DNA of 64,000 nt from Streptomyces sp. NRRL F-5135 (lineage in GTDB: Bacteria; Actinomycetota; Actinomycetes; Streptomycetales; Streptomycetaceae), in NCBI RefSeq assembly GCF_000719775.1, contig NZ_JOHR01000005.1:62001-126000 (forward strand). The letters run 5' to 3'. Shown piece by piece: positions 44,301 through 52,980 of this stretch. Position 1 is the first letter of the stretch. Each line of letters opens with the position of its first letter. A program made the translations under genes and the position numbers. The notes below the pieces were generated by a model. The model ran no database searches and was not told the DNA's origin. It saw nothing but the letters and a program-made list of their open reading frames with translations.

Positions 44301-45541
44301 CCGGGACCACCGGACCCCGTCCCCGGGCGGCCGAAGCCGGCGTCGGTCCCCGTACCGGGGTGGCCGGGACCACCGGAGCCCGTACCGGGGCGGCCCGGCC
44401 CACCGGACCCCGTACCGGGGTGGCCGGGACCACCACCGGACCCCGTCCCGGGGCGGCCGGGGTCGGCGCCGGGACCGCCCGGCCCGTCATGACGTTCGTG
44501 CCCGTCGTCGCCACCGCCGTCCCCGTACCGCCGTCGCAGCTCCGAGAGGACACCGAACGCGGCGGCCGTCAGCGGTACGGCGAGCAGCATCCCGAGGATC
44601 CCGGCGACGGTCGCGCCCGCCGTGATCGCGAGCATCACCACGGCGGGGTGCATCTGGACCGTACGGCTCTGGACGGCCGGCTGGAGCACGTGCCCCTCCA
44701 GCACCTGCACGGCGAGCACCACCCCGAGCGTCCAGAGCCCGATCACCCAGCCCCGGTCGGCGAGCGCGACCAGCACGGCGACGGCGCCCGAGAGGAACGC
44801 GCCGAGGTAGGGGATGTACGCGCCGACGAACACCAGCGCGCCCAGCCCGACGGCTCCCGGCACGCGCAGGACGAGCAGCCCCACGGTGATGAGGACGGCG
44901 TCGATGAGCGCGATGACGGTGGTGCCGCGCATGAACCCCTCGACGGCCTCGAAGGCGCGGCGGGCCATGGCCTCGACGGTGGCGGCCGTGTGGTGCGGGG
45001 CGAGCGACTTGAGGGCGCGCAGCGTGCGGTCGGAGTCGCGCAGGAAGAAGAACATGAGCAGGAGCGCGAGAACGGCGGTGGCGATCAGCTCGCCGACGAC
45101 GCTGATGCCGGTGAGCACGCCGGAGGCGGCGGTGGCACCGAACTTGCCGAGCAGGCTCTTGGCGTTCTTCAGCAGATCGTCGAGCGAGGTCCCGGCGGCG
45201 CCGAAGTGCGAGGTCACGCTCGTGGCGATCTGCCGCAGGGACGCGACGATCTGGTCTCCGGTGTCGAACAGCGCGCTGACGACGATGTATCCGGCGCCCC
45301 CGACGACGGCCACCACCGCGACGCAGGTGAGCGCGGCGGCGACCGAGCGGTTCACCTTGACGGCCACGAGCCGGCGGTGGAACGGCCGGAGCAGGGCGGT
45401 GCCGAGGAGAGCGAGCAGGACGGGGGTGACGGCGGTCTTGAAGGTCACGCACAACCAGATCGCCACGGCCCCGACCCCGGCGACGAGCAGTACGACGCCG
45501 CACCAGGCGGCGAGACGGCGAACGCTCTCGGGCAGCAGCAC
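43613..45541 (-). CDS. AI-2E/TqsA-family membrane transporter with long atypical C-terminus
   Basis: Residues 1 to about 340 match AI-2E family permeases, with eight membrane helices (LAAWCGVVLLVAGVGAVAIW, VTPVLLALLGTALLRP, ELIATAVLALLLMFFFLRD, GLGALVFVGAYIPYLGAFLS, AVVMLAITAGATVAGILGML). From about 345 the frame enters Gly/Pro-rich decapeptide repeats (GTGSGGPGHP type) and then stays open to 43613, antisense to the phosphatase. With no earlier stop in the sequence the product would be 642 aa, far longer than the usual 350-420. The real protein may be this long, or a lost stop or frameshift may have extended it. GTG 45541 has GGAG nearby. Confidence 0.75.
   Translation of the reverse strand: MLLPESVRRLAAWCGVVLLVAGVGAVAIWLCVTFKTAVTPVLLALLGTALLRPFHRRLVAVKVNRSVAAALTCVAVVAVVGGAGYIVVSALFDTGDQIVASLRQIATSVTSHFGAAGTSLDDLLKNAKSLLGKFGATAASGVLTGISVVGELIATAVLALLLMFFFLRDSDRTLRALKSLAPHHTAATVEAMARRAFEAVEGFMRGTTVIALIDAVLITVGLLVLRVPGAVGLGALVFVGAYIPYLGAFLSGAVAVLVALADRGWVIGLWTLGVVLAVQVLEGHVLQPAVQSRTVQMHPAVVMLAITAGATVAGILGMLLAVPLTAAAFGVLSELRRRYGDGGGDDGHERHDGPGGPGADPGRPGTGSGGGPGHPGTGSGGPGRPGTGSGGPGHPGTGTDAGFGRPGTGSGGPGYPGPGGPAAGPGGSGGAPGRTGRDSGAPAPSSPFSLSSSSSRSRSSNQIDLPSPRGSTPHASASIPSSTSPRPPDASSPGVRTCGSSSLVSATSTRSRRSPRAPLTSAYSSASPSVCTRTFVAISETISSAASSCSAFSQSCSSMHSCRRASAIRSGSAWATVSAIRRGGAGARPAPVPAVPASPPVPAPRAVPSKAAPAPVRPSGRSLPSSSRATSSSRRSGSGPVV
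44290..44478. repeat. Minisatellite of about 30-bp units at the convergent gene junction
   Basis: About six imperfect units of a 30- to 33-bp sequence (CCGGGGTGGCCGGGACCACC core) run head to tail. They encode the Gly/Pro decapeptide repeats of the AI-2E protein on the minus strand. The first unit overlaps the phosphatase stop on the plus strand. Unit number may vary between strains. Confidence 0.8.
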
Positions 45542-45623
45542 GTCTCCACCCGACCACGGCCCGCACGGGGTGTCCCCCGGACCGCCACCGCGCGAGTGAC
45601 CCCCGGCAGCCCCGTACGGGGCA

Positions 45624-45644
45624 CGGCCTCCGGCACGGAGGCCG
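45624..45644 (-). terminator. upp terminator
   Basis: CGGCCTCCG and CGGAGGCCG form a 9-bp perfect stem with a 3-base loop, 27 bp past the upp stop codon. Confidence 0.65.
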
Positions 45645-45670
45645 GGGGCGGTGCGCCGTTCAGCTTCCCG

Positions 45671-46309
45671 TCAGAACCCCGCGGTCCCGTACATCCGGTC
45701 CCCCGCGTCGCCCAGCCCGGGCACGATGTACCCGTTCTCGTTCAGCCGCTCGTCCACCGCCGCCGTCACGACCGTCACCGGCGTCCCCGCCAGCTCCCGC
45801 TCCATCACCTCGACGCCCTCCGGCGCCGCCAGCAGGACCACGGCCGTCACATCGTCCGCGCCGCGCTTGATCAGCTCCTGTATGGCCGCGACGAGCGTTC
45901 CGCCGGTCGCCAGCATGGGGTCGAGGACGTACACCTGACGGCCCGAGAGGTCCTCGGGCATACGGCTCGCGTACGTGGACGCCTGGAGCGTCTCCTCGTT
46001 GCGGATCATGCCGAGGAAGCCCACCTCGGCCGTCGGCAGCAGCCGGACCATGCCGTCCAGCATGCCGAGCCCGGCCCGCAGGATCGGGACCACCAGGGGC
46101 CGGGGGTGCGAGAGCTTCACGCCGGTCGTGGCCGTCACCGGGGTGTCGATGTCGACCTGTTCGGTCCTGACGTCCCGGGTGGCCTCGTACGCGAGCAGGG
46201 TCACCAGCTCGTCGGCGAGCCGCCGGAAGGTGGGGGAGTCGGTGCGCCGATCGCGCAGCGTGGTGAGTTTGTGCGCCACCAGCGGGTGGTCGACGACGTG
46301 AATCCGCAT
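45671..46309 (-). CDS. upp: Uracil phosphoribosyltransferase
   Basis: The 212-residue enzyme converts uracil and PRPP to UMP. The PRPP-binding motif [19 protein letters not shown] is near residue 130. The N-terminus [20 protein letters not shown] and the C-terminal [19 protein letters not shown] are characteristic of bacterial Upp. ATG 46309 matches family starts. In Streptomyces upp sits next to the tadA region as here. Confidence 0.96.
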   Translation of the reverse strand: MRIHVVDHPLVAHKLTTLRDRRTDSPTFRRLADELVTLLAYEATRDVRTEQVDIDTPVTATTGVKLSHPRPLVVPILRAGLGMLDGMVRLLPTAEVGFLGMIRNEETLQASTYASRMPEDLSGRQVYVLDPMLATGGTLVAAIQELIKRGADDVTAVVLLAAPEGVEVMERELAGTPVTVVTAAVDERLNENGYIVPGLGDAGDRMYGTAGF

Positions 46310-46429
46310 GCCGACCACAGTAACCGGGGGCCAAGACCGTACGCGCTGCGACCAAGACCCGAAATGGGCATCAACCGCCCGCCGGGAGGGAAGGTGAGAA
46401 AGCCTACGGACGCGGCCGGGGGTGGGGAG

Positions 46430-46804
46430 ATGCCGATGCCGGACAACGAGCGAGGCGTCGAGGGCGGGCGCACCGCCCTCGACGGGGCAGGGCCCGGGGA
46501 CAGCGGGGCCGGGGCCGCGGGGCGGGCCGGGCACGACACCGGGGACGGGGCGTCGAGCGGGAGCGCGACGGAAACCCCGGTGCCTGCGGAAATCCCGGCA
46601 CCTGCCGACGCCGGCGGCCGGACCGAGCCGGAGACGGAGACGGAGCCCACGGAGGCCGAGACCGAGGCCGAGCGCCGCCGCAGGCGTGCGCAGTTCCTGC
46701 GGGAGCTGCACGAGGCGAAGGCGCTGCGCGAGCGCGTGAAGCCCCGCAAGGCCCGCACCGCGCGCCTGCGCCAGCAGATGCGGATGCGCACCTTCCGCTG
46801 GTGA
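46430..46804 (+). CDS. Small charged protein, unknown, between upp and tadA pair
   Basis: The 124-residue frame has an acidic Gly/Ala/Glu/Pro-rich first two-thirds and a basic C-terminus ([19 protein letters not shown] and [19 protein letters not shown]), a typical disordered-plus-helix design. The codon pattern is typical, and GGTGGGGAG precedes ATG 46430. ATG 46436 is equally possible. Genes in this position are conserved in Streptomyces beside upp but lack a known function. The product may bind nucleic acid through its basic tail. Confidence 0.6.
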   Translation: MPMPDNERGVEGGRTALDGAGPGDSGAGAAGRAGHDTGDGASSGSATETPVPAEIPAPADAGGRTEPETETEPTEAETEAERRRRRAQFLRELHEAKALRERVKPRKARTARLRQQMRMRTFRW

Positions 46805-47207
46805 TCCGGCCCCGGCACCGGCCGCGCCACCACCGGGCCACCACCGGCCGCCCCTGTGTCGCCGCCAGGTGCCACCGGCCACTCCGCGCCAAAAGGCCGC
46901 CCCGCTCAACACCCTCGCCGCCCGTTCCGGCTGTCGGCCACACGCGCGAGCCACGCCGGGACGCGCGGGCCATGTGTGGACGATGTGCGAGGCGCGTGTA
47001 CGGTCAGCTCACGGCCCTCGCCCGATCCCGGGGCCGCAGTGAGGCCGTCCGGCGCCAGGTCCGAACAGGGAGCCAAATTAAGGTGGCTCCCCGACGCAAC
47101 GCCTGAAGACCTCTCGCGAAGCGCTCGTTTCTGCCACGATGCCGAGTGGGCGGGGCGGGACAGCGCACCGCCGGATCGTCACACCTCTGACCAGTGGGAG
47201 AGTCACG
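46805..47207. other. 400-bp leader region of the tadA operon with a hairpin
   Basis: No gene is supported. A hairpin GGGAGCCA-AATTAAGG-TGGCTCCC lies at 47068-47091, with the only AT-rich loop in the area. It could end the small gene upstream or act in the leader of the tadA operon. The tadA-associated gene starts 116 bp further on. Confidence 0.5.
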
Positions 47208-47750
47208 GTGTACTTCGCCGCACTGCTCGCGCGCACCGAAGACGGGTGGGAAGCGAGCGATACAGAGCTCGACGATGTGGAGACCCTGGCCGATCTGGCC
47301 GACCTGGCCCGCGAGGCCTCGGTGGACGAGGACACGGTCCTCGTCTTCATCGAGCAGGAGGACGCCTGGTTCGGCATCGTCCGTGTGGAAGGCGAGGAAG
47401 ACCCTCGTATCTACGTCTCCGACGCGGCCGCGGCCGCCCGCTCCTCGTACGGGGAGATCCTCATCGACGAACTGATCGACAAGGACAACGACCCGGCCGA
47501 CGACCTGGACACGCTCGACCTCGACGGTACGGAGGACGGCGAGCCGGGCGGGGCCGACGACGAGTACGCGGACACCGGCGACGCCCTCGTGGCGGACGGG
47601 GAGACCGTGCCCACGGGCGCCATCGGCGACCGGGAGATCCTGGCGGACCTCGGGCTGTCCGGGGCCGAACTGCTGGCGCTGGAGTCCGACGCGATGGCCG
47701 AGATCGCGGAAGCACTGGGGGCCGCCGACGTACTGGAGACCGTCCGCTAG
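47208..47750 (+). CDS. tRNA adenosine deaminase-associated protein
   Basis: The 180-residue acidic protein starts MYFAALLARTEDGWEASDTE with a helical N-terminal domain (LADLADLAREASVDEDTVLV). An acidic low-complexity middle (about residues 95-130) and a helical C-terminus (REILADLGLSGAELLALESD) follow. This family is found immediately upstream of tadA in actinobacteria. GTG 47208 has GGGAGAGTCACG ahead. Its stop shares a base with the tadA GTG start, so the two are coupled. Role presumably tied to TadA but unproven. Confidence 0.8.
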   Translation: MYFAALLARTEDGWEASDTELDDVETLADLADLAREASVDEDTVLVFIEQEDAWFGIVRVEGEEDPRIYVSDAAAAARSSYGEILIDELIDKDNDPADDLDTLDLDGTEDGEPGGADDEYADTGDALVADGETVPTGAIGDREILADLGLSGAELLALESDAMAEIAEALGAADVLETVR

Positions 47751-48235
47751 TGCTCCCCCCGCACACCCCGGCGCCCGATCCGGTACGGGAACCCTGGCGG
47801 GCGTCCATGCGCCGTGCCCTGGACGAGGCGGCGCGGGCGGCCGGGTCCGGTGACGTACCGGTCGGGGCGGTCGTGCTCGACCCGGCCGGGCAGCTGATCG
47901 CCACGGGCCGCAACGAACGCGAGGCGACCGGCGACCCGACGGCCCACGCGGAGGTCCTCGCGCTCCGCCGGGCGGCCGGCCGCCTCGGCGCCTGGCGGCT
48001 GACCGGCTGCACGCTCGTGGTGACGCTGGAACCGTGCACGATGTGCGCGGGGGCGATCGTCCAGTCCCGGGTGGACCGCCTCGTCTTCGGCGCGCTCGAC
48101 GAGAAGGCGGGCGCGGCCGGCTCACTCTGGGACGTCGTACGGGACCGCCGGCTCAACCACCGGCCCGAGGTGATCCACGGCGTACTGGCCGAGGAGTGCG
48201 CGGCGCTGCTGACGGCGTTCTTCCGCGACCGCTGA
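47750..48235 (+). CDS. tadA: tRNA(adenine34) deaminase
   Basis: The 161-residue CDA-fold deaminase forms inosine at the wobble position of tRNA-Arg(ACG). Zinc ligands and catalytic Glu are in TAHAEVLAL (H66, E68) and EPCTMCAGA (C96, C99). The GTG at 47750 overlaps the previous stop by one base (TAGTG), so translation is coupled. It is followed by tRNA-Ser. Confidence 0.93.
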   Translation: MLPPHTPAPDPVREPWRASMRRALDEAARAAGSGDVPVGAVVLDPAGQLIATGRNEREATGDPTAHAEVLALRRAAGRLGAWRLTGCTLVVTLEPCTMCAGAIVQSRVDRLVFGALDEKAGAAGSLWDVVRDRRLNHRPEVIHGVLAEECAALLTAFFRDR

Positions 48236-48267
48236 GACACCCGCGCGGGCGGCCCCGGATACCGATT

Positions 48268-48296
48268 TCGAACCACGGCCCACCTTGGGCTAGGAT
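48268..48296 (+). promoter_or_regulatory. Promoter of tRNA-Ser
   Basis: TCGAAC (48268-48273) and TAGGAT (48291-48296) are separated by 17 bp, and the -10 ends 7 bases before the tRNA 5' end. Spacing and the -10 match are good, and the -35 is weak. Confidence 0.55.
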
Positions 48297-48303
48297 CTCT
48301 CCC

Positions 48304-48388
48304 GGTAGCGTGTCCGAGCGGCCGAAGGAGCTCGCCTCGAAAGCGAGTGTGGCGCAAGTCACCGAGGGTTCAAATCCCTCCGCTACCG
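48304..48388 (+). tRNA. tRNA-Ser (anticodon CGA)
   Basis: The 85-nt sequence folds as a class II tRNA. The acceptor stem is GGTAGCG/CGCTACC, the anticodon stem CTCGC/GCGAG has loop CTCGAAA (anticodon CGA at 48338-48340), a long variable arm follows, and the T-arm GAGGG-TTCAAAT-CCCTC is canonical. Discriminator base is G. CCA is not encoded. It reads UCG codons, which are frequent in this genome. Confidence 0.97.
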
Positions 48389-48395
48389 CAGGTAG

Positions 48396-48430
48396 AAGAG
48401 GCGCCCGGTTCATTGAACCGGGCGCCTCTT
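48396..48430 (+). terminator. Strong terminator after tRNA-Ser
   Basis: AAGAGGCGCCCGGTTC (48396-48411) and GAACCGGGCGCCTCTT (48415-48430) pair perfectly over 16 bp around a 3-base loop, 7 bp after the tRNA end. Confidence 0.9.
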
Positions 48431-48511
48431 CGGCTTCCGTCTCAGTTCCCGTCTCAGTTGCTCCGAGTGGAACCCCGACGACGCCCCCGGCCCGGCACGC
48501 CACCGGCCGGA

Positions 48512-49549
48512 TCAGAGGCCGTGGGTGCGGTGCAGTCGCCACAGGGTGAGGGCGAGCTGGAGACGCAGCCGCCCCCGCGGGTCGTGCACGGGCCAGCCGA
48601 GCCAGCGTTCCGCCTGCGTCAGCCTCCCCTGCAGCGTGGAGTGGTGCAGGGTCAGTTCGGCCGCCGCGGTGCGCAGGCTCATGGCGAACGCGAAGGAGTG
48701 GAGCGTACGGGCGGCCCACGGAGCGGACGCGACGGCACGCTCCAGTGCCCGTACGTCCGGAATCGGTTCGGTCCCGGGGCCGACGGTCTCCGCCAGCGGG
48801 GCGAGGCCGCCCAGCTCGTCCGCGTACACCGTGCGGGGGCCCGGGTCCCGGTCCGTGCCCTCCGCGGTGAAGCGGAGGGCGGTCCTGGCCGCGACCGCCG
48901 ATTCGGGCAGGTCGAGCACGGGCACCGCCGGGCCGATCCCCGCGCGCGGGCCCTCGGCCGCGGCGGCACGCCCGCCCGGGACGGGCACCGCCTCGACCAG
49001 GAGCGCGGCTCCGGCCGGGGCCACGGCGCGGGCCGTCCCCGTGGTCCGCAGGCCCAGCAGACGGGCGGCTCGCCGGCGGGCCGGTTCCGGGGCGGAACGG
49101 TCCAGCAGCACCTCGACCGAGGCCGGATCAGCGCCCCGTTCGCCCGCCGGAGCCCGGCCCCGCGTCCGGTCGAGGACCTCGCGGGCGGCGGCCGAAGCCC
49201 GCTCCAGCACCATCGCGTGCACCCCGCCGGGCGGTCCCGGCCGCTCCAGCCACAGCGCCGGGGCGCCGCCCGGCGCCAGCGGGGCGGCCATCCACGCGGG
49301 GTCGACCGGCCCGGCGCCGTCCCGGCGGTCGGTGCGCACGCCGTCGGCGGTGACACGGACGCGTACGCCACGCTCCTCGTCCACCAGCCGGGCGGGGCAG
49401 CCGGACAGCACCGCGGCGCCCCGCACCAGTGCTTCCAGGCTCGCGCGCCCCTCGACCAGTCGGTCGAAGTACGCGATCACCCGGAGCGCGGCGCCGGCGT
49501 CCGGGTCGAGCGCCGCCAGCTTGCCCGCGAGCTCCTTCACAAGGGTCAT
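48512..49549 (-). CDS. PucR/CdaR-family helix-turn-helix regulator
   Basis: The 345-residue regulator has an N-terminal helical region (LVKELAGKLAALDPDAGAAL), a central domain with Arg/Ala-rich sequence and a C-terminal HTH_30-type helix-turn-helix (SLRTAAAELTLHHSTLQGRL, GRLRLQLALTLWRLHR). That pattern is typical of PucR-like activators. ATG 49549 was chosen because the upstream extension is Arg/Pro-rich and has no ribosome-binding site. It lies upstream of, and in the same orientation as, nothing obvious; the hydrolase gene at 49704 begins further right and may be its target. Confidence 0.75.
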   Translation of the reverse strand: MTLVKELAGKLAALDPDAGAALRVIAYFDRLVEGRASLEALVRGAAVLSGCPARLVDEERGVRVRVTADGVRTDRRDGAGPVDPAWMAAPLAPGGAPALWLERPGPPGGVHAMVLERASAAAREVLDRTRGRAPAGERGADPASVEVLLDRSAPEPARRRAARLLGLRTTGTARAVAPAGAALLVEAVPVPGGRAAAAEGPRAGIGPAVPVLDLPESAVAARTALRFTAEGTDRDPGPRTVYADELGGLAPLAETVGPGTEPIPDVRALERAVASAPWAARTLHSFAFAMSLRTAAAELTLHHSTLQGRLTQAERWLGWPVHDPRGRLRLQLALTLWRLHRTHGL

Positions 49550-49703
49550 CCTGCGTCTTCGGCCGGGGGATGCCAAGCGCTCTCCGAGCGTCCGTGACGA
49601 ACCCCCGTCCGGGCCGGCCCGTCGGCCGGGAACCGCTCCGCGGCAGGGCCGGCCCACCGGCCGGGACACCCTCCGCGGCACGGCCCCTCACCGGCCGGAC
49701 CCG

Positions 49704-50759
49704 TCAGACCCCGAGCAGCCTCCGCAGCCAGAGCCCCTGTGCGTTGCGGGCGTCCTGGGATATCGCGGCCTGCGGGACCAGGCCCTCGAATCCGTGGAAC
49801 CCGCCCGGCCACACATGCAACTCGGCCTGGCCGCCCGCCTGCCACAGCCGCACGGCGTACGCGACGTCCTCGTCCCGGAAGGTCTCCGCGGAGCCGACGT
49901 CGATGAACGCGGGAGGCAGCCCGGACAGGTCCGTGGCGCGGGCCGGAGCGGCGTACGGGGACACATCGGGGCCGCCACGCCGCTCGCCCAGCAGAGCCGT
50001 CCACCCCATGTGGTTCGCCGCACGGTCCCACACGCCGAGACCGGCCATCTGCCGGCTGGACGGGGTGTCGTTGCGGTCGTCGAGCATCGGACACAGCAGC
50101 ATCTGACCGGCCAGGGCCGGCCCGCCCCGGTCACGTGCCAGCAGCGCGACGGCCGCGGCGAGACCGCCCCCGGCGCTGCCGCCGGCCACCACGATCCGGT
50201 CGGGGTCGATCCCCAGTTCCGCGGCGTGTCCGGCGGTCCAGACCAGCCCGGCGTACGCGTCCTCGACCGGCGCCGGATGGGGGTGCTCGGGGGCCAGGCG
50301 GTACTCCACCGACACCACGACCAGGCGCAGTTCCCGCGCCCGGTAGAGCATGGTCTCCAGGCCGGTCCTGTTGTCCCCGAGGATCATTCCGCCCCCGTGG
50401 ATGTTGTAGAGGGCGGGCAGCGGCGTGTCGGCGGACACCTCGGCGGGCCTGCAGATGAGCAGGGATATGTCCGCTTCACCGGCCGGGCCCGGCACCGTAC
50501 GCTCCTCGATGTCGAAGGCGCCGTCCTGCCGCAGGTCCTCGTCCGACGGACGCGACACCCCGGCGCCCTCTCGCAGCGCGGGAAGGTCCTCGAGCCGGAA
50601 CGCGGTCGGCAGCTGCTTGACGATCACCTCCAGCCCGGCCGCCAGTTCGGAATCGAACGGTGGCGGCGGCCCGACGGGCTGGTCCTCCACGTCGGCGGGC
50701 TCCCCTACCCGGCTTGTCCCGGATGCTCCGGACACGTCGGCGGACGGAACAGCGTTCAT
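49704..50759 (-). CDS. Alpha/beta hydrolase (HSL-family esterase)
   Basis: The 351-residue hydrolase has the oxyanion-hole motif NIHGGGMILGDN, nucleophile motif VVAGGSAGGGLAAAVAL, catalytic Asp region FIDVGSAETFRDED and terminal His in WPGGFHGFEGL. This is the hormone-sensitive-lipase (family IV) esterase group. No signal peptide, so it acts in the cytoplasm on small esters. ATG 50759 has GGGGAGAGCCG ahead. It is followed 154 bp later by the regulator on the same strand. Confidence 0.85.
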   Translation of the reverse strand: MNAVPSADVSGASGTSRVGEPADVEDQPVGPPPPFDSELAAGLEVIVKQLPTAFRLEDLPALREGAGVSRPSDEDLRQDGAFDIEERTVPGPAGEADISLLICRPAEVSADTPLPALYNIHGGGMILGDNRTGLETMLYRARELRLVVVSVEYRLAPEHPHPAPVEDAYAGLVWTAGHAAELGIDPDRIVVAGGSAGGGLAAAVALLARDRGGPALAGQMLLCPMLDDRNDTPSSRQMAGLGVWDRAANHMGWTALLGERRGGPDVSPYAAPARATDLSGLPPAFIDVGSAETFRDEDVAYAVRLWQAGGQAELHVWPGGFHGFEGLVPQAAISQDARNAQGLWLRRLLGV

Positions 50760-50882
50760 CGGCTCTCCCCGGCTCGCGGCCACACCCTCGTGGCCGATGC
50801 GGCCATGCTGCCTCCCGGCCGAAGCCCGCGGGCAGCGCCGTCCGGCGGGCAAAACCCGCCGGACGGCGGTTGCCGCGACGTC

Positions 50883-50934
50883 GCGGAATGCCGTTCTCGC
50901 GCCGGGAAGCGGAATGCCGTTCCCGCGCCGGGAA
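50883..50934. repeat. 26-bp tandem duplication
   Basis: Two copies of a 26-bp unit (begins GCGGAATGCCGTTC, ends GCGCCGGGAA) at 50883-50908 and 50909-50934 differ by one base. Confidence 0.85.
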
Positions 50935-50938
50935 TGGG

Positions 50939-50982
50939 TCAGGGGGAGCGGCGTCGGGGGGAAGACAGACCGCTCCCCCTGA
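50939..50982. other. Orphan hairpin in divergent intergenic region
   Basis: TCAGGGGGAGCGG (50939-50951) and CCGCTCCCCCTGA (50970-50982) form a perfect 13-bp stem with an 18-base loop. No gene ends next to it on either strand, so it is not an obvious terminator for a known gene. It may end an unrecognised small RNA. Confidence 0.6.
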
Positions 50983-51326
50983 TGAGAACCGGGCCTGTAA
51001 GCCCGCGCCGCGGCCAGGGGAAGAAACCGGGGCGCGGGCCCCGCAGTGGAGGCCGGTTCCTCGCCGGCGGATCCCTGCCGGATCCGCCGGCTCCCTTCCA
51101 GCGTGCGCTCCCCGGCGTCGTGCGCCACCCGGCGAAGGACCTCGGGCGGCAGGACTTTCGTCCCCAAAACGAGAAGGGGCGGCTCCGAGGGAGCTGAGAA
51201 GGGGCGCCCGGCCCGTCCCCGAGGGAGGGGGCCGAGGGGCCTGCGCGGGCGGCCCTCCGGTCCCGCACGTTCATATGGTTAGACTCTCGCAACCGCACAC
51301 GGGTGCCAGGGGGAGGAAGCGGACGG

Positions 51327-51491
51327 ATGGCGCAAGCGAGGAAGATCGCGCTCTACGCGGTCGTCGTGTTCGTCCTGTACACGATCATCACATCCCCGGA
51401 CCGGGCAGCCGACCTCGTCGGGGTAGGGTTCGAAGGCATTTCGAGCGCCGCGCAGGGTGTCGGCGAGTTCATGACCGCGCTGGTCAACTAG
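51327..51491 (+). CDS. Small single-pass membrane protein, 54 aa
   Basis: The 54-residue protein has a short basic N-terminus and one membrane helix (ALYAVVVFVLYTIITSP) with a small soluble tail (DLVGVGFEGISSAAQGVGEF). ATG 51327 is preceded by GGGAGGAAG. The gene is 40 bp upstream of the Dabb gene and sits in front of the sigma factors. I do not know its function, but the frame has a typical codon pattern and good signals. Confidence 0.65.
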   Translation: MAQARKIALYAVVVFVLYTIITSPDRAADLVGVGFEGISSAAQGVGEFMTALVN

Positions 51492-51531
51492 GCCTGTCCG
51501 CCCCGCCCCCGGCAAGGCCCGAGGAGCCCCC

Positions 51532-51825
51532 TTGATCCGTCACCTGGTCCTTTTCAAGCTCAATGACGGCGTCTCGCGCGACGAGCCGCGCGTGGCCGCC
51601 GGCGCGAAGGCGTTTGAGGAGCTCGGCGCGCAGGTCCCGGAGGTGGAGTTCTGGGAGTGCGGCTGGAACGTCAGCGACCGGCCGATCGCCTACGACTTCG
51701 CCATCAACAGCGCGGTCGCCGACCGCGCCGCGCTCCAGCGCTATCTGGACCACCCCGCCCACCAGGCGGGCGTCGGACAGTGGCGTGAATTCGCCACCTG
51801 GGTGATCGCCGACTACGAGTTCTGA
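51532..51825 (+). CDS. Dabb-family (stress-responsive A/B barrel) protein
   Basis: The 97-residue dimeric alpha-beta barrel protein starts MIRHLVLFKLNDGV and has RPIAYDFAINSAVADRAALQ and YLDHPAHQAGVGQW, typical of the stress-responsive A/B barrel domain. The start is TTG 51532, with GAGGAG 5 bases ahead and no better alternative. It is followed by a strong terminator. Family members include stress proteins and polyketide cyclases, so substrate unknown. Confidence 0.85.
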   Translation: MIRHLVLFKLNDGVSRDEPRVAAGAKAFEELGAQVPEVEFWECGWNVSDRPIAYDFAINSAVADRAALQRYLDHPAHQAGVGQWREFATWVIADYEF

Positions 51826-51850
51826 CCGCGCCCCGCACCGACCCCTCTCC

Positions 51851-51878
51851 AAGCCCCACACCCTTCCGTGTGGGGCTT
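51851..51878 (+). terminator. Terminator after the Dabb gene
   Basis: AAGCCCCACAC and GTGTGGGGCTT pair perfectly over 11 bp around CCTTCC, and the stem is followed by TCGGGTTTAAT. Confidence 0.88.
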
Positions 51879-52025
51879 TCGGGTTTAATCCCGAAAATTG
51901 CCACCACAGCGTCGCCAACACGGTTTTAACGGGTGCTTGCACACACTGGACATGTCTTGTGATGCTATGACCGCTTTTGACCGATGAGACGGACGAGTTG
52001 ACCTAGTCGACCACAAAGGGGTGGC

Positions 52026-52973
52026 GTGACCGTGCCGGCCAGTACTACGCCCCACCTGTCGCCCCGGACCGAGACCGCCCCCTCCTCGGCACCCGACCCC
52101 TCTACGAGCCCCTCGGGGAGCTCACCCGCGACCACCCCCCCAGGCCCTCCCGCGGACTCCCCCGCCCCCGCCGCCACGGCTCCTGCCGCCACACCCCCCA
52201 CCGGACAGGCCCGGGGCGCCGACACCAGGGCCCTGACCCAGGTGCTCTTCGGCCGGCTCAAGCACCTCGAACCGGGCAGCGACGAGCACGCCCGGGTACG
52301 CGGGGCGCTCATCGAGGCGAACCTGCCGCTGGTGCGCTACGCCGCCGCCCGCTTCCGCAGCCGCAACGAGCCGATGGAGGACGTCATCCAGGTCGGCACG
52401 ATCGGCCTGATCAACGCCATCGACCGGTTCGACCCGGACCGGGGGGTGCAGTTCCCCACCTTCGCGATGCCGACCGTCGTCGGCGAGATCAAGCGGTACT
52501 TCCGGGACAACGTACGGACCGTCCACGTACCGCGCCGGCTGCACGAACTGTGGGTCCAGGTCACGGGCGCGACGGAGGACCTGACCACCGCGCACGGCCG
52601 CTCCCCGACGACGGCGGAGATCGCCGAGCGGCTGAAGATCTCCGAGGAGGAGGTGCTGGCCTGCATCGAGGCGGGCCGGTCGTACCACGCGACCTCCCTG
52701 GAGGCCGCCCAGGAGGGCGACGGGCTGCCCGGCCTGCTGGACCGGCTGGGCTACGAGGACCCGGCGCTGGCCGGGGTCGAGCACCGCGACCTGGTCCGCC
52801 ATCTGCTCGTACAGCTGCCGGAGAGGGAGCAGCGGATCCTGATGCTCCGTTACTACAACAATCTGACGCAGTCGCAAATCAGCCAGGAGCTGGGCGTCTC
52901 CCAGATGCACGTGTCACGACTGCTCGCCCGAAGCTTTGCGCGATTGCGATCCGCAAACCGGATCGAGGCATAA
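52026..52973 (+). CDS. sigF: SigF-type (SigB/SigF family) RNA polymerase sigma factor
   Basis: The 315-residue group 3 sigma factor has a Pro/Ala/Ser-rich disordered N-terminus (about residues 1-60). Region 2 follows ([36 protein letters not shown], [20 protein letters not shown]), then region 3 ([20 protein letters not shown]) and region 4 ([38 protein letters not shown]). Gene order (tadA, tRNA-Ser, Dabb, then this and a paralogue) matches S. coelicolor sigF, involved in spore maturation. GTG 52026 follows GGGGTGGC. Regulated presumably by an RsbW-like protein elsewhere. Confidence 0.8.
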   Translation: MTVPASTTPHLSPRTETAPSSAPDPSTSPSGSSPATTPPGPPADSPAPAATAPAATPPTGQARGADTRALTQVLFGRLKHLEPGSDEHARVRGALIEANLPLVRYAAARFRSRNEPMEDVIQVGTIGLINAIDRFDPDRGVQFPTFAMPTVVGEIKRYFRDNVRTVHVPRRLHELWVQVTGATEDLTTAHGRSPTTAEIAERLKISEEEVLACIEAGRSYHATSLEAAQEGDGLPGLLDRLGYEDPALAGVEHRDLVRHLLVQLPEREQRILMLRYYNNLTQSQISQELGVSQMHVSRLLARSFARLRSANRIEA

Positions 52974-52980
52974 CCCTCTC

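Larger units (their letters stand above)
50760..51326. other. 567-bp divergent intergenic region with duplication and orphan hairpin
   Basis: No gene is supported. It separates two diverging genes and contains a 26-bp tandem duplication and a 13-bp-stem hairpin (listed separately). At the right end TAGACT (51280-51285) could be a -10 for the small membrane gene at 51327. Confidence 0.5.

Noticed and set aside
44290..44478. Minisatellite considered as a CRISPR array
   Set aside because: Units touch each other, have no spacers of unique sequence, and encode Gly/Pro repeats. No cas genes are present.
43457..46804. A 1115-codon open frame on the plus strand across the phosphatase 3' end, AI-2E, upp and the small gene
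   Set aside because: It runs antisense through real genes (AI-2E and upp) and is Gly/Arg/Pro/Ala-rich with no domain. Only its last 124 codons (from about 46430) look coding.
48304..48388. tRNA-Ser as an integration (att) site for a mobile island to its right
   Set aside because: No duplicated tRNA 3' end or integrase gene is seen in the window. Downstream genes are syntenic Streptomyces core.
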